From Clostridiales bacterium (GTDB lineage Bacteria; Bacillota; Clostridia; Oscillospirales; Oscillospiraceae): a stretch of DNA of 35,642 bases. Position numbers and translations under genes: made by a program. Where the stretch lies: contig JAAVHV010000004.1 of NCBI GenBank assembly GCA_014799505.1, forward strand, positions 34,980 to 70,621, read 5' to 3'. Every line of letters begins with the position of its first letter. Position 1 is the first letter of the stretch. Under the pieces are notes generated by a model, which saw only the letters and a program-made list of their open reading frames with translations, did not search any database and had not been told where the DNA came from. Below, in pieces: positions 25,301-33,000 of the stretch.

Positions 25301-25735
25301 TTACAGATTTTTACTGTCCAGATAGGCGTGGTAAACCTTTTCTCCGGCCTCCACCGCCTGCTCTTCGCTTTTCGCATTTGCCACACTGATAGCGGGACGG
25401 GCTGCGATCCCACGCCCCGGGGCCCCGTACTCATTGATGAAGGCGATTTCCGCGTTGCGGACGCTCTTGCCGCCTCGCTTTCGGGTGCCCTGGGGGTAGA
25501 TGTAGATAGCGCCCCCATCCGGCGTCTTTTTGACCTCGCCTTTTTTGACGGACTCAGCGGAAATACCCTCAGAGTACGGGCCGCTCCAGCGATTTTTGAT
25601 CTCCGACCGTTGCGCCGGAACGACCACATCCGCCTCGGCGTTGAGGATCCCCTCGACCACACTGTCCGGCAGATCGGCCAGCGCCGCCAGGTCGTCCATA
25701 AGCGCATCCAGGCCGCTCACAGTCATATCGGCCAT
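25301..25735 (-). CDS. HK97 gp10-like tail completion protein
   Basis: A 144-residue protein. GLDALMDDLAAL at the start, then KRGGKSVRNAEIAFINEYGA and ARPAISVANAKSEEQAVEAGEKV toward the end are the HK97 gp10 family pattern (helix, basic middle, NEYGA, RPF-like segment). Such proteins cap or connect head and tail tube. ATG at 25735 overlaps the upstream stop as TGATG, seven bases after AGGAGG. Confidence 0.82.
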   Translation of the reverse strand: MADMTVSGLDALMDDLAALADLPDSVVEGILNAEADVVVPAQRSEIKNRWSGPYSEGISAESVKKGEVKKTPDGGAIYIYPQGTRKRGGKSVRNAEIAFINEYGAPGRGIAARPAISVANAKSEEQAVEAGEKVYHAYLDSKNL

Positions 25736-26085
25736 CACTCATCCTCCTCAATGGGCTGCGCGGTCTCGCACTCAAAGACAAAGTGCTGGCCATCCTGATC
25801 GGTGGCGTCCGTCACCTCCGGCCAGGTAAAGCCCGCCGCGAACAGCGCCTTTTGGGTCTTCCGCACCTGCTGAAAACAATTGTGATCCAGCGGCGCGAAG
25901 AGGTGGATGTGTGCCAGGAAGCGCTCGCACCCGGGCGCATTGTCTCCGAAGGCAGCCCCGAAAGAATCACAGGAAAATGTGTAGTACCGGGGCGGGTGGT
26001 CTTTTGCCGCCGCGTCCAGCACAGATTTTTCCACCGGGGCTCCGAACACGTCCAACGCCGCCTTGACCCGCGCTTCCGCGCTCAT
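25735..26085 (-). CDS. Tail terminator-like protein
   Basis: A 116-residue protein. The order helix, YYTFSCDSFGAAFGDNAPG, HIHLFAPLDHNCFQQVRKTQKALFAAGFTW, then HFVFECE resembles tail terminator/tail component proteins (DUF3168-like) of siphoviruses. ATG at 26085 overlaps the upstream stop as ATGA. In related phages the gp10-like gene normally precedes this one; here the order is reversed. Family call is by pattern only. Confidence 0.6.
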   Translation of the reverse strand: MSAEARVKAALDVFGAPVEKSVLDAAAKDHPPRYYTFSCDSFGAAFGDNAPGCERFLAHIHLFAPLDHNCFQQVRKTQKALFAAGFTWPEVTDATDQDGQHFVFECETAQPIEEDE

Positions 26086-26465
26086 CGCGCCGCCTCCCTT
26101 CTGCCCACCTTGACCTCCAGCCATTGCTGGCGGTTCTCCACATCGTTGATGCTGATGATCTCCCAGGGCTCCGGGTCGCCCACCTTATAGATCAGCTGGT
26201 CGATCTGGATCTTCGGCGAGTACCGCATGGTCAGCGTGGCCGACTCCCGCAGCTGGAGCTGCTTGGCGGAAAACACCTCAGAGCCGTAGGCGTTGACCCA
26301 TTTGCAGTGATACATGATCTCCCGGCCATGGGCGTCATGCCCGATGGCGCTGGTTTCCGTTTTCGCGGATGAGACACCCTCGCTGTCTGTGGTCCTGCTG
26401 ACGCTGTGGATGTAGATCCGGGTGCGCAGCTCCCCGGCCCTTGCCTGCCTAGCCAAGGGAGCCAT
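26082..26465 (-). CDS. Phage head closure protein
   Basis: A 127-residue beta-barrel type protein with the head-tail joining pattern: GELRTRIYIHSVSRTTDSEG near residues 11-30, then KWVNAYGSEVFSAKQLQ, ATLTMRYSPKIQIDQLIYKV and EIISINDVENRQQWLEVKV. The usual length is 100-130. It closes the capsid channel after packaging. ATG at 26465 overlaps the previous gene by 17 bases. Confidence 0.85.
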   Translation of the reverse strand: MAPLARQARAGELRTRIYIHSVSRTTDSEGVSSAKTETSAIGHDAHGREIMYHCKWVNAYGSEVFSAKQLQLRESATLTMRYSPKIQIDQLIYKVGDPEPWEIISINDVENRQQWLEVKVGRREAAR

Positions 26466-26769
26466 CTCCCTCCGTCAGCTTCAGCTGAAGCAGATACTGT
26501 CGGAACATGGGATTTTCCGCTATTACGGTGGCCGCTACGGTAGTGTCCCGCTGATCCCAGGCATTGGCTACCATGTAGTTGACACACAAGTCGTACAGGG
26601 CCGCCCGAGTTGTGCCCGATTCGGGCACATTGATCCCGGCGTTCTCCATGTATCCCACCGATGCCTCGTACATCACCGGGATCAGCGCCTGCACCTCCGG
26701 GTCGTCCGCCAGCTCGGTGAGCTTGCAATAGGCAAGCAGGGAAGCCCTGCGCTCCTCACTCAGCGCCAT
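26449..26769 (-). CDS. Head-tail connector (gp6-like)
   Basis: A 106-residue all-helical protein: LLAYCKLTELADDPEVQALI, MYEASVGYMENAGI, ALYDLCVNYMVANAWDQRD, and PMFRQYLLQLKL. This is the gp6/YqbG-like connector pattern; the protein forms a ring below the portal. ATG at 26769 overlaps the SH3 gene by 14 bases, suggesting coupled translation. Confidence 0.85.
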   Translation of the reverse strand: MALSEERRASLLAYCKLTELADDPEVQALIPVMYEASVGYMENAGINVPESGTTRAALYDLCVNYMVANAWDQRDTTVAATVIAENPMFRQYLLQLKLTEGDGSLG

Positions 26770-27073
26770 TGTCCAGCTCCGGCAGCGCCAGCCGCTCCAG
26801 GAACTCGTCCTTCACCCAGCCGAACAGCCGCCCGGTGAATACCTGCCGCCAACCGTTCTCGGCGGGGCTGGCACTCCCGAGCACACCCACCCCACAGGGC
26901 AGTTCTGTGATGATGGGGGCGTCCGGGCTGGGCTCCGCCCGCAGACGCAAGCGCTTGCACCCCGCCACCGCGTAATCAATGAGCTCGGCCCCCTCCAGGA
27001 CGGCCTGGGGCACCGTCTGAAGCGCCTGGTCGGGCTCAGTGGCCGTCTCAACGGGTTTCCTCGTTGTCGCCAT
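26756..27073 (-). CDS. Phage protein with SH3-like domain
   Basis: A 105-residue protein. Residues 1-40 are polar and probably flexible. Residues about 45-98 form a bacterial SH3-like unit: KRLRLRAEPSPDAPIITELP, GVGVLGSASPAENGWRQVF, GRLFGWVKDEFLE, matching the N-R-x-x-P... and GW-x-V...G-x-x-GWV pattern. SH3b domains usually bind cell wall or peptides; here the gene sits between capsid and connector genes, so a capsid decoration or connector role is conceivable. ATG at 27073, GAGGAGG eight bases upstream. Confidence 0.75.
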   Translation of the reverse strand: MATTRKPVETATEPDQALQTVPQAVLEGAELIDYAVAGCKRLRLRAEPSPDAPIITELPCGVGVLGSASPAENGWRQVFTGRLFGWVKDEFLERLALPELDNGAE

Positions 27074-27086
27074 TGTCAGTCCCTCC

Positions 27087-28289
27087 TCAGCCTGCGGCCT
27101 CGCCGCTGTCGGCAACGGTACCGGCGGCGATGTAGCCGTTGATGAAGGCCCCGTCATCCCACACAGTGCAGTCGTCCCGCAGGGAGCCGCGCCAGATGGT
27201 CATGTCCTGCTCAAAGGCGTTAAACTCGCCGACAACGGCGGTATCGGACACCTGCACCGAGAACGTCCGACGGTCCCAGTACGCCACGCCCTCCTTCAAG
27301 TCGCCCAAAATCATGGGGATCTTGCCGTCCTTGGTGGGGATGGTGCCGTTGTCATAGGTCTTGACGGGCAGCGTGTAGGGGCCCACACACAACCGCAGCT
27401 GCTTGGGATCGGCGGGGTTGGGCGTGAGCAGATACCGCCCGTTGCCGTCCTTGAGGGTGCCCAGCCACAGCAGGCCGTCATCGTTGGTAATCAGCTTGCT
27501 GGTGGAGCGGAACGCAGACCCGAGGCGCACCCACGTCTTGAGGATGCCATCCAGGTTCTTCAGGTCCTGGGGCGTCTTGGCCTGGATTACGGCCAGGATT
27601 TCATTGTTGGCGGTGACCCGGGCCTCGTCGCCCAGCCACTCCACAGCGACAGCGGCAATATTGTTGTCGCTGTCCTCCAGCAGCTCGTTGGTGACAGGCA
27701 GATAGCCGCCCCGCTTCTTGATGTTGTACTCCAGCACAGTGAACTGGGGCGTAGCCGCCTTGCCGAATTTGGCCGCCTCCGCCACCGTGGCAAAGCCCTG
27801 GTGCTGGCCGCGCTTCTTGATGGTGCGCTTGCCGCTCTTAGTGGTCACCGGGATGACCCGCACCTCGCCCAACAGGCTCTCTTTGGCATCCCGCAGGTTG
27901 ATGATCTTGGTGGAGATGTCCTGGGGCACGGTGTAGCCGCCGTCGGGGTCTACGCCTTCCGACATAAAGTCGCCGGCCGCCTTGGTCTTGGGGAAACCCG
28001 CTCGGGCCGCCGCCGCGAAGGATTTTACCGCCGCGTCATATCCCTTGGCCTCATGCTCCTGCTCCGTATGGGGGACGCCGCCCGCCGGGGGCTCCTGAGC
28101 ACCGAAACGCTCCTGCTCCTCCAGCAGCTTCTCCACCCTGTCGATCTGGTCGTTGAAGCCCTTGACCTTGACCATCTCGGCGTCGTGATCCTCCGTACGG
28201 CCCTCGTCCAAGGCGGCCTCCGCCGCCTTGACCGCCTCCGCCCGGTCAGACTTCAGCTGATAGAGCGTCTGCTTGTTGATCTTGTCCAT
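27087..28289 (-). CDS. Major capsid protein, HK97 family
   Basis: A 400-residue protein. Residues 1-65 are a charged coiled coil (delta-domain-like scaffold), then a linker, and from about 110 the HK97 fold: GGYTVPQDISTKIINLRDAK, FATVAEAAKFGKAATPQFT, LPVTNELLEDSDNNIAAVAV, ending with FNAFEQDMTIWRGSLRDDCT. The N-terminal part would be cut by the protease encoded just upstream. Start ATG at 28289 with GGAGGGAA upstream. It assembles the icosahedral head. Confidence 0.93.
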   Translation of the reverse strand: MDKINKQTLYQLKSDRAEAVKAAEAALDEGRTEDHDAEMVKVKGFNDQIDRVEKLLEEQERFGAQEPPAGGVPHTEQEHEAKGYDAAVKSFAAAARAGFPKTKAAGDFMSEGVDPDGGYTVPQDISTKIINLRDAKESLLGEVRVIPVTTKSGKRTIKKRGQHQGFATVAEAAKFGKAATPQFTVLEYNIKKRGGYLPVTNELLEDSDNNIAAVAVEWLGDEARVTANNEILAVIQAKTPQDLKNLDGILKTWVRLGSAFRSTSKLITNDDGLLWLGTLKDGNGRYLLTPNPADPKQLRLCVGPYTLPVKTYDNGTIPTKDGKIPMILGDLKEGVAYWDRRTFSVQVSDTAVVGEFNAFEQDMTIWRGSLRDDCTVWDDGAFINGYIAAGTVADSGEAAG

Positions 28290-28291
28290 GT

Positions 28292-28981
28292 TCAATTCCC
28301 TCCGTATCTGATTTTTTCCAGCTCCAGCCGGGCCTTTGCCTGTTGGAGCGATTTGGAATCCTCCTGGGGCGGCTCCTGTCCGCCGTAGCGCTTGGATTTG
28401 ACCACTCCAGCCTGTCTCTGGGCAGGCACCGCCACGAAAGACCATTCATAGGCGTCCTGCGCCCCGGTCAGCACACCGTGGCAGATCTTACCGTCGTAGA
28501 TCTGCCCCTTTTCATGGGGGCAGTCCCACAGATCCCGCCCGCAGATAGAGCACGTCACATGCTCCACCGCGCAGCCCACGCTCACTTCCCGCTTGATACC
28601 GCCGTCAATCTCGGCAATGAGGGGTGCGTTTTCCTCGGTCCGCATCATGTAGGCCCAGCCCTTCAGATAACGGTAAGGCCGTCCGTCCGCGGTGAGCTCT
28701 CCCGGCGCCTTCATCACCTCGGTGCGGTATAGCCGAGCCGTCTGCCCCTTGGCGGACCAGCAGTGGTCGAAAATGCCTGGCGCGCCCAGGAACAGCCCCG
28801 CCAGCTCCTCCAGGGTCTGATCGTCGAACCTCTCGAAGTCCCGGTCAACCTCGTTGTCGCACAGCAGGATGGCGAAGGTGTACACCTCATCCGCCCCCAA
28901 CTCCCGCATGGCCATGGCGTTGATGAGGGTCATGTCATCAGGGCCTGGAGCCGCCGCTTTGAAAACCCACTCCACGTCCAT
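28292..28981 (-). CDS. Prohead protease (HK97-type) with Cys-rich insert
   Basis: A 229-residue assembly protease. Features: FDHCWSAKGQTARLYRTEV (catalytic His region), KREVSVGCAVEH (Ser), and AYEWSFVAVPAQRQAGVVKS. Between the Ser and the last block is CSICGRDLWDCPH, a CxxC...CxxH-like group that could hold zinc. It cleaves the capsid delta domain during maturation. The C-terminal 40 residues are charged and helical. Start ATG at 28981 forms TGATG with the portal stop; a GTG one codon earlier is possible. Confidence 0.85.
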   Translation of the reverse strand: MDVEWVFKAAAPGPDDMTLINAMAMRELGADEVYTFAILLCDNEVDRDFERFDDQTLEELAGLFLGAPGIFDHCWSAKGQTARLYRTEVMKAPGELTADGRPYRYLKGWAYMMRTEENAPLIAEIDGGIKREVSVGCAVEHVTCSICGRDLWDCPHEKGQIYDGKICHGVLTGAQDAYEWSFVAVPAQRQAGVVKSKRYGGQEPPQEDSKSLQQAKARLELEKIRYGGN

Positions 28982-30300
28982 CACTCCTTCCCTGTTTCTT
29001 TCTGCCCTTGCAAGGCCCGCAAGCGGCTCAGCTCCCGCCAGTCCTCCAGCGGCACGCTGTCCAGGCGGGCACTGCGACTATCCCCGCCAGGGACTTTTTC
29101 AAGATCTTCCAGCGCCCTGATATCGTCCACCGAGTACGCACCGATTTCCCGCATACCCTTGTACAATGCGATTTGCGCGGCAGTGTCTCCCCGGAGCAGC
29201 TGCTTGGGCTCCCGTTTGATCCGCAGGCCGTTCGCCCGCTCTCGAGGCAGCAGCAGTTTCCAGGTGTCCTCCTGCTCCCGCTGGACGATGATAGGCAGCA
29301 TGGTGTGCTTTACAAAGTCGATGCTGTTCTGCTCGTTTGAGCTGTACGCCTGATTTCCAGCATTCAGCAGGTAGAGCGGCACCCCGAAAAATCGGGCCAC
29401 ATCCGCCACCCGGTACTCCTCGGACTCCACAAACTGGGCCTCGGAGTTTTTCATTGCCGTTTGGGTGTAGGTCACCCCTTTGGGCAGTACCGCGATCCGA
29501 AAGTTCTTCCCCGGGCCCGAATGGATCTTCTCCCACTCCCGGCGTAGTCGCTCGGTCTTGGTGATGAGTTCCTTCTGCCCTTCGGCGTTGGTCAATTCGA
29601 TAGTGCCGCCGATATCGGTTTCCGTCAGGAGAACCCCGGATGGTTGGCCACCGTTGGCGTAAAAATCCGCCTGGTACTGCTGGGCGGACAGCCCTGTGGA
29701 AATGGCCAGCGACGCCCGACGCAGGATGGAAATGCCGCTGATGCCGTCGGTGCTGTACGCCTTGTAGTGGAGTACATCCGCTGGGGCCAACCGGGTCATT
29801 TCCCCGGTACGGGGATCGGTGTAGATGTACCACAGAGACCCGGTCTGATCCACATAGGGGGTGACGCTGTCAGGCATTAGCGGGATCAGCTCCACCGGGC
29901 GGCCTGTCCGGCTGTCCCGGTTGATCCAGGCGTAGGCGTTGCCGCACAAATCCAGATTGCATTGCATAAGCCGCTCATAGTCAAACCTGGTCATCACCTC
30001 ATTGGGCGGCCCCCACAGCAGCCGGCCCAGGGGATGGTCAGTCAACCGTTTTTTGGTGTTCTCTTCCATGAGGTACACCGGCAGCATGGCAATGGCGTTT
30101 GCCCGCAGCTCAACGCATCGGGACACCGTGGACAGTTTCATGGCCTTGTCGCGGCTCAGAGCCATCGCGTCCTGGGCTGTAAAGCCTTTCCATCCCACCG
30201 GGCTGTCCAGTGACAGCATGTCAACCGTTTTATATGGAGCGAGTTCCTTCAGAAGTTCGCTGGGTTCGCTGCGCTTCCGCAGCGCCTTATCAAAAATCAC
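28981..30300 (-). CDS. Portal protein (HK97 family)
   Basis: A 439-residue protein. The HK97-type portal pattern is plain: VSRCVELRANAIAMLPVYL near residues 60-78, HPLGRLLWGPPNEVMT, LMQCNLDLCGNAYAWINRD, GGQPSGVLLT, and the late VADVARFFGVPLYLLN and NEQNSIDFVKHTMLPII. Twelve copies form the DNA entry ring at one capsid vertex and dock the terminase. Start GTG at 30300 overlaps the upstream stop as GTGA. Confidence 0.94.
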   Translation of the reverse strand: MIFDKALRKRSEPSELLKELAPYKTVDMLSLDSPVGWKGFTAQDAMALSRDKAMKLSTVSRCVELRANAIAMLPVYLMEENTKKRLTDHPLGRLLWGPPNEVMTRFDYERLMQCNLDLCGNAYAWINRDSRTGRPVELIPLMPDSVTPYVDQTGSLWYIYTDPRTGEMTRLAPADVLHYKAYSTDGISGISILRRASLAISTGLSAQQYQADFYANGGQPSGVLLTETDIGGTIELTNAEGQKELITKTERLRREWEKIHSGPGKNFRIAVLPKGVTYTQTAMKNSEAQFVESEEYRVADVARFFGVPLYLLNAGNQAYSSNEQNSIDFVKHTMLPIIVQREQEDTWKLLLPRERANGLRIKREPKQLLRGDTAAQIALYKGMREIGAYSVDDIRALEDLEKVPGGDSRSARLDSVPLEDWRELSRLRALQGQKETGKE

Positions 30301-30593
30301 GGGCCATCACCACCCTTGCCCTTGGCCCAGAGAACGCCACCGGCAATCAGGAGGACACCCGCCGCAATCAGCCCGGCAGGAGGATATATCCATCCCACTC
30401 CGGTAGCAACGCACCCTGCGCCACACACCAGCAATAGATCCACACCCCAGTTTTCCGCCCAGCGGGCGAAGCAGCCCCCGGACCTCTGGAAATCCTGCGA
30501 CATCGTCTCGTGTTCGTCTTTTGGCGCACCTTCCCCTGACGACCTGCGGGACGGCACAGGAGGATATGGCCCTTTAGTCCATCTGATACTCAC
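30297..30593 (-). CDS. Small membrane protein between terminase and portal
   Basis: Up to 98 residues from GTG at 30593; a shorter version from ATG at about 30503 (MSQDFQRSGG) is possible. Two hydrophobic segments (GVDLLLVCGAGCVATGVGWI and PPAGLIAAGVLLIAGGVLWA) are separated by a Pro turn, with a positive C-terminus. It resembles small two-helix proteins encoded near portals in Clostridia prophages; role unknown. It overlaps the portal start by four bases. The 155 bases upstream (30594-30748) hold no clear gene, only palindromes at 30609-30629 and 30711-30731. Confidence 0.6.
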   Translation of the reverse strand: MSIRWTKGPYPPVPSRRSSGEGAPKDEHETMSQDFQRSGGCFARWAENWGVDLLLVCGAGCVATGVGWIYPPAGLIAAGVLLIAGGVLWAKGKGGDGP

Positions 30594-30608
30594 AACTCAC
30601 TTCCTTCC

Positions 30609-30629
30609 CGGTGTCCGAATCGGACACCG
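30609..30629. repeat. 21-bp perfect palindrome after terL
   Basis: Arms CGGTGTCCGA and TCGGACACCG around a single central A, in the non-coding gap between terL and the small membrane protein. Related palindromes lie inside genes at 16732-16748 and 26612-26628. Confidence 0.6.
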
Positions 30630-30748
30630 CTTCAAAGTCCGGCCCTCTGGCGGACACACAGGGAGAATTGACGAACCCCCGTGCGCAGGCTGAAAGGATT
30701 GTCACACAGTCGGGCGCTGCCCATGCGCCCGGCAGAGGGCCGGAACAG

Positions 30749-32491
30749 TTACAGCGAAAAATCTGCCCGTGCCAAAATCTCGTCCAAGTCCGGCGGTACA
30801 TTTCTGCGCTGGATGGCCGTCGCCATGGCGATGATCCAGGCCACGGTGACGTCGATCCGCCCGATGGAACGGTTCTTCATGGGCTTAATGTTCTCGTTGC
30901 CGTCCACCGTACACCGCACATTGCCGAAGTTCCACCGGGCGCAGGTGTTGTGCACGTGAAGCATTTCATGCTTACGGATCAGCTGCTCCAACTCCTTCAT
31001 TGCAGGCGACATCCCAAACATAGTCTGAGGGATAGCAATGATCAAAATGCCTTCGTCCTGGAGCGCTGGGGTAATGGTCGACGTCAGATGCTGGTCTACC
31101 CCCAATGCCTGGAGGTTATAGAGCTCCTTTGCTTCCAGCACCGCCGCGATCACATCTCGGTAGTCCACCATGTCCCCGTCACACAGCGTCAAGAACCCGG
31201 CCCGTTCCCAGTCCCGGTATGGCACATGATCCCGCTGCTCCGCCTCAAGCACAGTATCCTTTGGCCGCCATGCCCGGAACAGCGCCACCCAGGTGTCCAA
31301 CCCATCCTGGGGAGGAAACAACAGTACAAAGGCGGTCAAGTCGGTGGTTTTGGACATATCCAGCCCTCCGTAGCAGATCTTTCCTTTCAGGTGCTCCCGC
31401 ACCCACAGCTCCCGCTCGACCCTCTTAGACGGGCCGATCTGGGTCTTGTCGTACAGCGTCAGCGGCAACCAACCCACCGCCTTCACCGAGATCCACTGGT
31501 TCAGTCTCAGCCAACGGAAGGTGCGCTCCGCGCTCTCGCTCTGCTTGGCTGCCCGGGCCTCCGCCCGGAACTTCCTAGCCCGCATGGTTATCCCATAGGA
31601 GGGGTTGCAGGCTTTCCACAGCTCCTCATCGTAGATGTCCAACTCGGCAATCTTGTCCGGGTCGTCACCAGTGAGGACAGAGATGCCGTACATCACCGGC
31701 AGCCATTCCGTGTCGTCCGCATCCAGCGGGTCCTCCGGGGTTCCCCGCCTCCAGGCTAAAATCTTGCGGCATTTTTCGTGGATTTCCCAGCCGATGGATG
31801 TCCGATCCGGATCGTCCCCGGCGGTGGTGAGCACCAGCACCGTCTGTTGCCGTCGGGCGGCGTCCGAGCCGGAGGTCAGCACCTCCCAACGGGCTTTCCC
31901 TGCCCGTCCCGTCCAGGCGTGGAGCTCGTCGCAGATAATTGCGGAGAATGACGGGCCGTGCTTATTTTCCACGTCGCTGGAATACACTTTCAACAGACCG
32001 CCAAACCGTGTTCGGATCTCCCGCACGCTGTCCCGGCACCAGACCAGGGGCCGGTGGGCAGGCTGGCTCAGGGCGGTATGCTCCACCATGTACTTGGCGC
32101 ACTTGTAGACGATGTCCGCGTTCTGCTTGTCCACGGCGAAGACACCCACGTTAGGCATCTTCTCCCCATCGGCCAGCAGGTGGTATAGAGCCAGTCCGGC
32201 GGCCAACTCACTTTTGCCGTTCTTTTTGGGAATCTCGTTGTAGAGAAAACGTCGGTAACGTACCCAGGCGCCGTCATCATCCTGCACCTGAACGCCGTAG
32301 AACAACTGGATCAATTCCGTCTGCCAAGGCAACAGCTCGAAAGGCTTACCCGCCCACTCGTTCTGGCCAAACACCAGCAGGCTGAAAAACGTCAGGACTT
32401 GATCCACAGTGCCCTGGTTATACCGCAGCGCCGCCCCGTCCTCCGGAGCAGGCACCGAGATAGTAGGCGTCAGCCAAACGACGTCAGGCAC
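30749..32491 (-). CDS. terL: Terminase large subunit
   Basis: A 580-residue packaging motor and nuclease. Walker A variant PKKNGKSE at 88-95, Walker B AIICDE at 184-189 with the following LHAW, coupling motif LTTAGDD near 221-227, and the nuclease domain opening with GGLDMSKTTDLTA at 375-387 (catalytic Asp378), later GVDQHLTSTITPAL. This is the Terminase_1/HK97-like group. It cuts the concatemer and pumps DNA into proheads with ATP. Start GTG at 32491 overlaps the terS stop by 8 bases. Confidence 0.95.
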   Translation of the reverse strand: MPDVVWLTPTISVPAPEDGAALRYNQGTVDQVLTFFSLLVFGQNEWAGKPFELLPWQTELIQLFYGVQVQDDDGAWVRYRRFLYNEIPKKNGKSELAAGLALYHLLADGEKMPNVGVFAVDKQNADIVYKCAKYMVEHTALSQPAHRPLVWCRDSVREIRTRFGGLLKVYSSDVENKHGPSFSAIICDELHAWTGRAGKARWEVLTSGSDAARRQQTVLVLTTAGDDPDRTSIGWEIHEKCRKILAWRRGTPEDPLDADDTEWLPVMYGISVLTGDDPDKIAELDIYDEELWKACNPSYGITMRARKFRAEARAAKQSESAERTFRWLRLNQWISVKAVGWLPLTLYDKTQIGPSKRVERELWVREHLKGKICYGGLDMSKTTDLTAFVLLFPPQDGLDTWVALFRAWRPKDTVLEAEQRDHVPYRDWERAGFLTLCDGDMVDYRDVIAAVLEAKELYNLQALGVDQHLTSTITPALQDEGILIIAIPQTMFGMSPAMKELEQLIRKHEMLHVHNTCARWNFGNVRCTVDGNENIKPMKNRSIGRIDVTVAWIIAMATAIQRRNVPPDLDEILARADFSL

Positions 32492-32981
32492 TATTCTCTG
32501 CCCCTCCTTGGATCAGCTGGAGGAACGGATTATCATCCTCCCCACTCTGCTTGGCGATCTCCGGCACCACCAGCCGGCACCGGCTGGTGACGGTGAGCCC
32601 CATATCTGTGGCAGAGTTCCGAGACTGCTTGAAATACCGCTCCTGCACCCGGCCCCAGGCGTCCGCCCGTTCCAGATCTGGGGGATTCGCCGCCAAGGCC
32701 GCCTCTGCCTGCTGGGTGGCGATCAGCCACTGGTGCTGGGCCACCAGGTAACGGCCCAAAGTGTCAGCGTCTAGGTTGGTATAGATGCCGGCGGCGATCA
32801 GCCGCTTGCCCAGGGTGCGGAAATCCTTTTTCAGTTGCTCCGGCAGCCACTTGGGCGGCGTGGCCGTTTTGGCCTTATCCACCTTGGGCTCACGCCTGCG
32901 CCGCTCCGCCTCCTCGGCTTTGCTCAGATGCTTGCGGCCGTTGGCTAAGATCACATCCGTCGGTTGTCTCGGCCCTGGCAT
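32484..32981 (-). CDS. terS: Terminase small subunit, P27 family
   Basis: A 165-residue protein. MPGPRQPTDVILANGRKHLS start, basic region (EERRRREP-like), PKWLPEQLKKDFRTLGKRLI, then DADTLGRYLVAQHQWLIAT and a C-terminal MGLTVTSRCRLVVPE block are the P27 terminase pattern. It binds the packaging site and brings the large subunit to DNA. Start ATG at 32981 after GGGAGGTGA; a longer frame to 33191 is not needed and overlaps the next gene. Confidence 0.9.
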   Translation of the reverse strand: MPGPRQPTDVILANGRKHLSKAEEAERRRREPKVDKAKTATPPKWLPEQLKKDFRTLGKRLIAAGIYTNLDADTLGRYLVAQHQWLIATQQAEAALAANPPDLERADAWGRVQERYFKQSRNSATDMGLTVTSRCRLVVPEIAKQSGEDDNPFLQLIQGGAENSA

Positions 32982-33000
32982 ATCGCTCACCTCCCAAAAT

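Noticed and set aside
27039-28388. 449-codon open frame on the plus strand opposite the major capsid gene
   Set aside because: Antisense shadow of a clear HK97 capsid gene.
30574-30801. 75-codon minus-strand frame between terL and the small membrane protein
   Set aside because: Overlaps the terL end, has no ribosome binding site and an unlikely Trp/Cys/Arg-rich start; an inner GTG version is equally unsupported.
30611-31759. 382-codon open frame on the plus strand opposite terL
   Set aside because: Antisense shadow; terL motifs on the minus strand are decisive.
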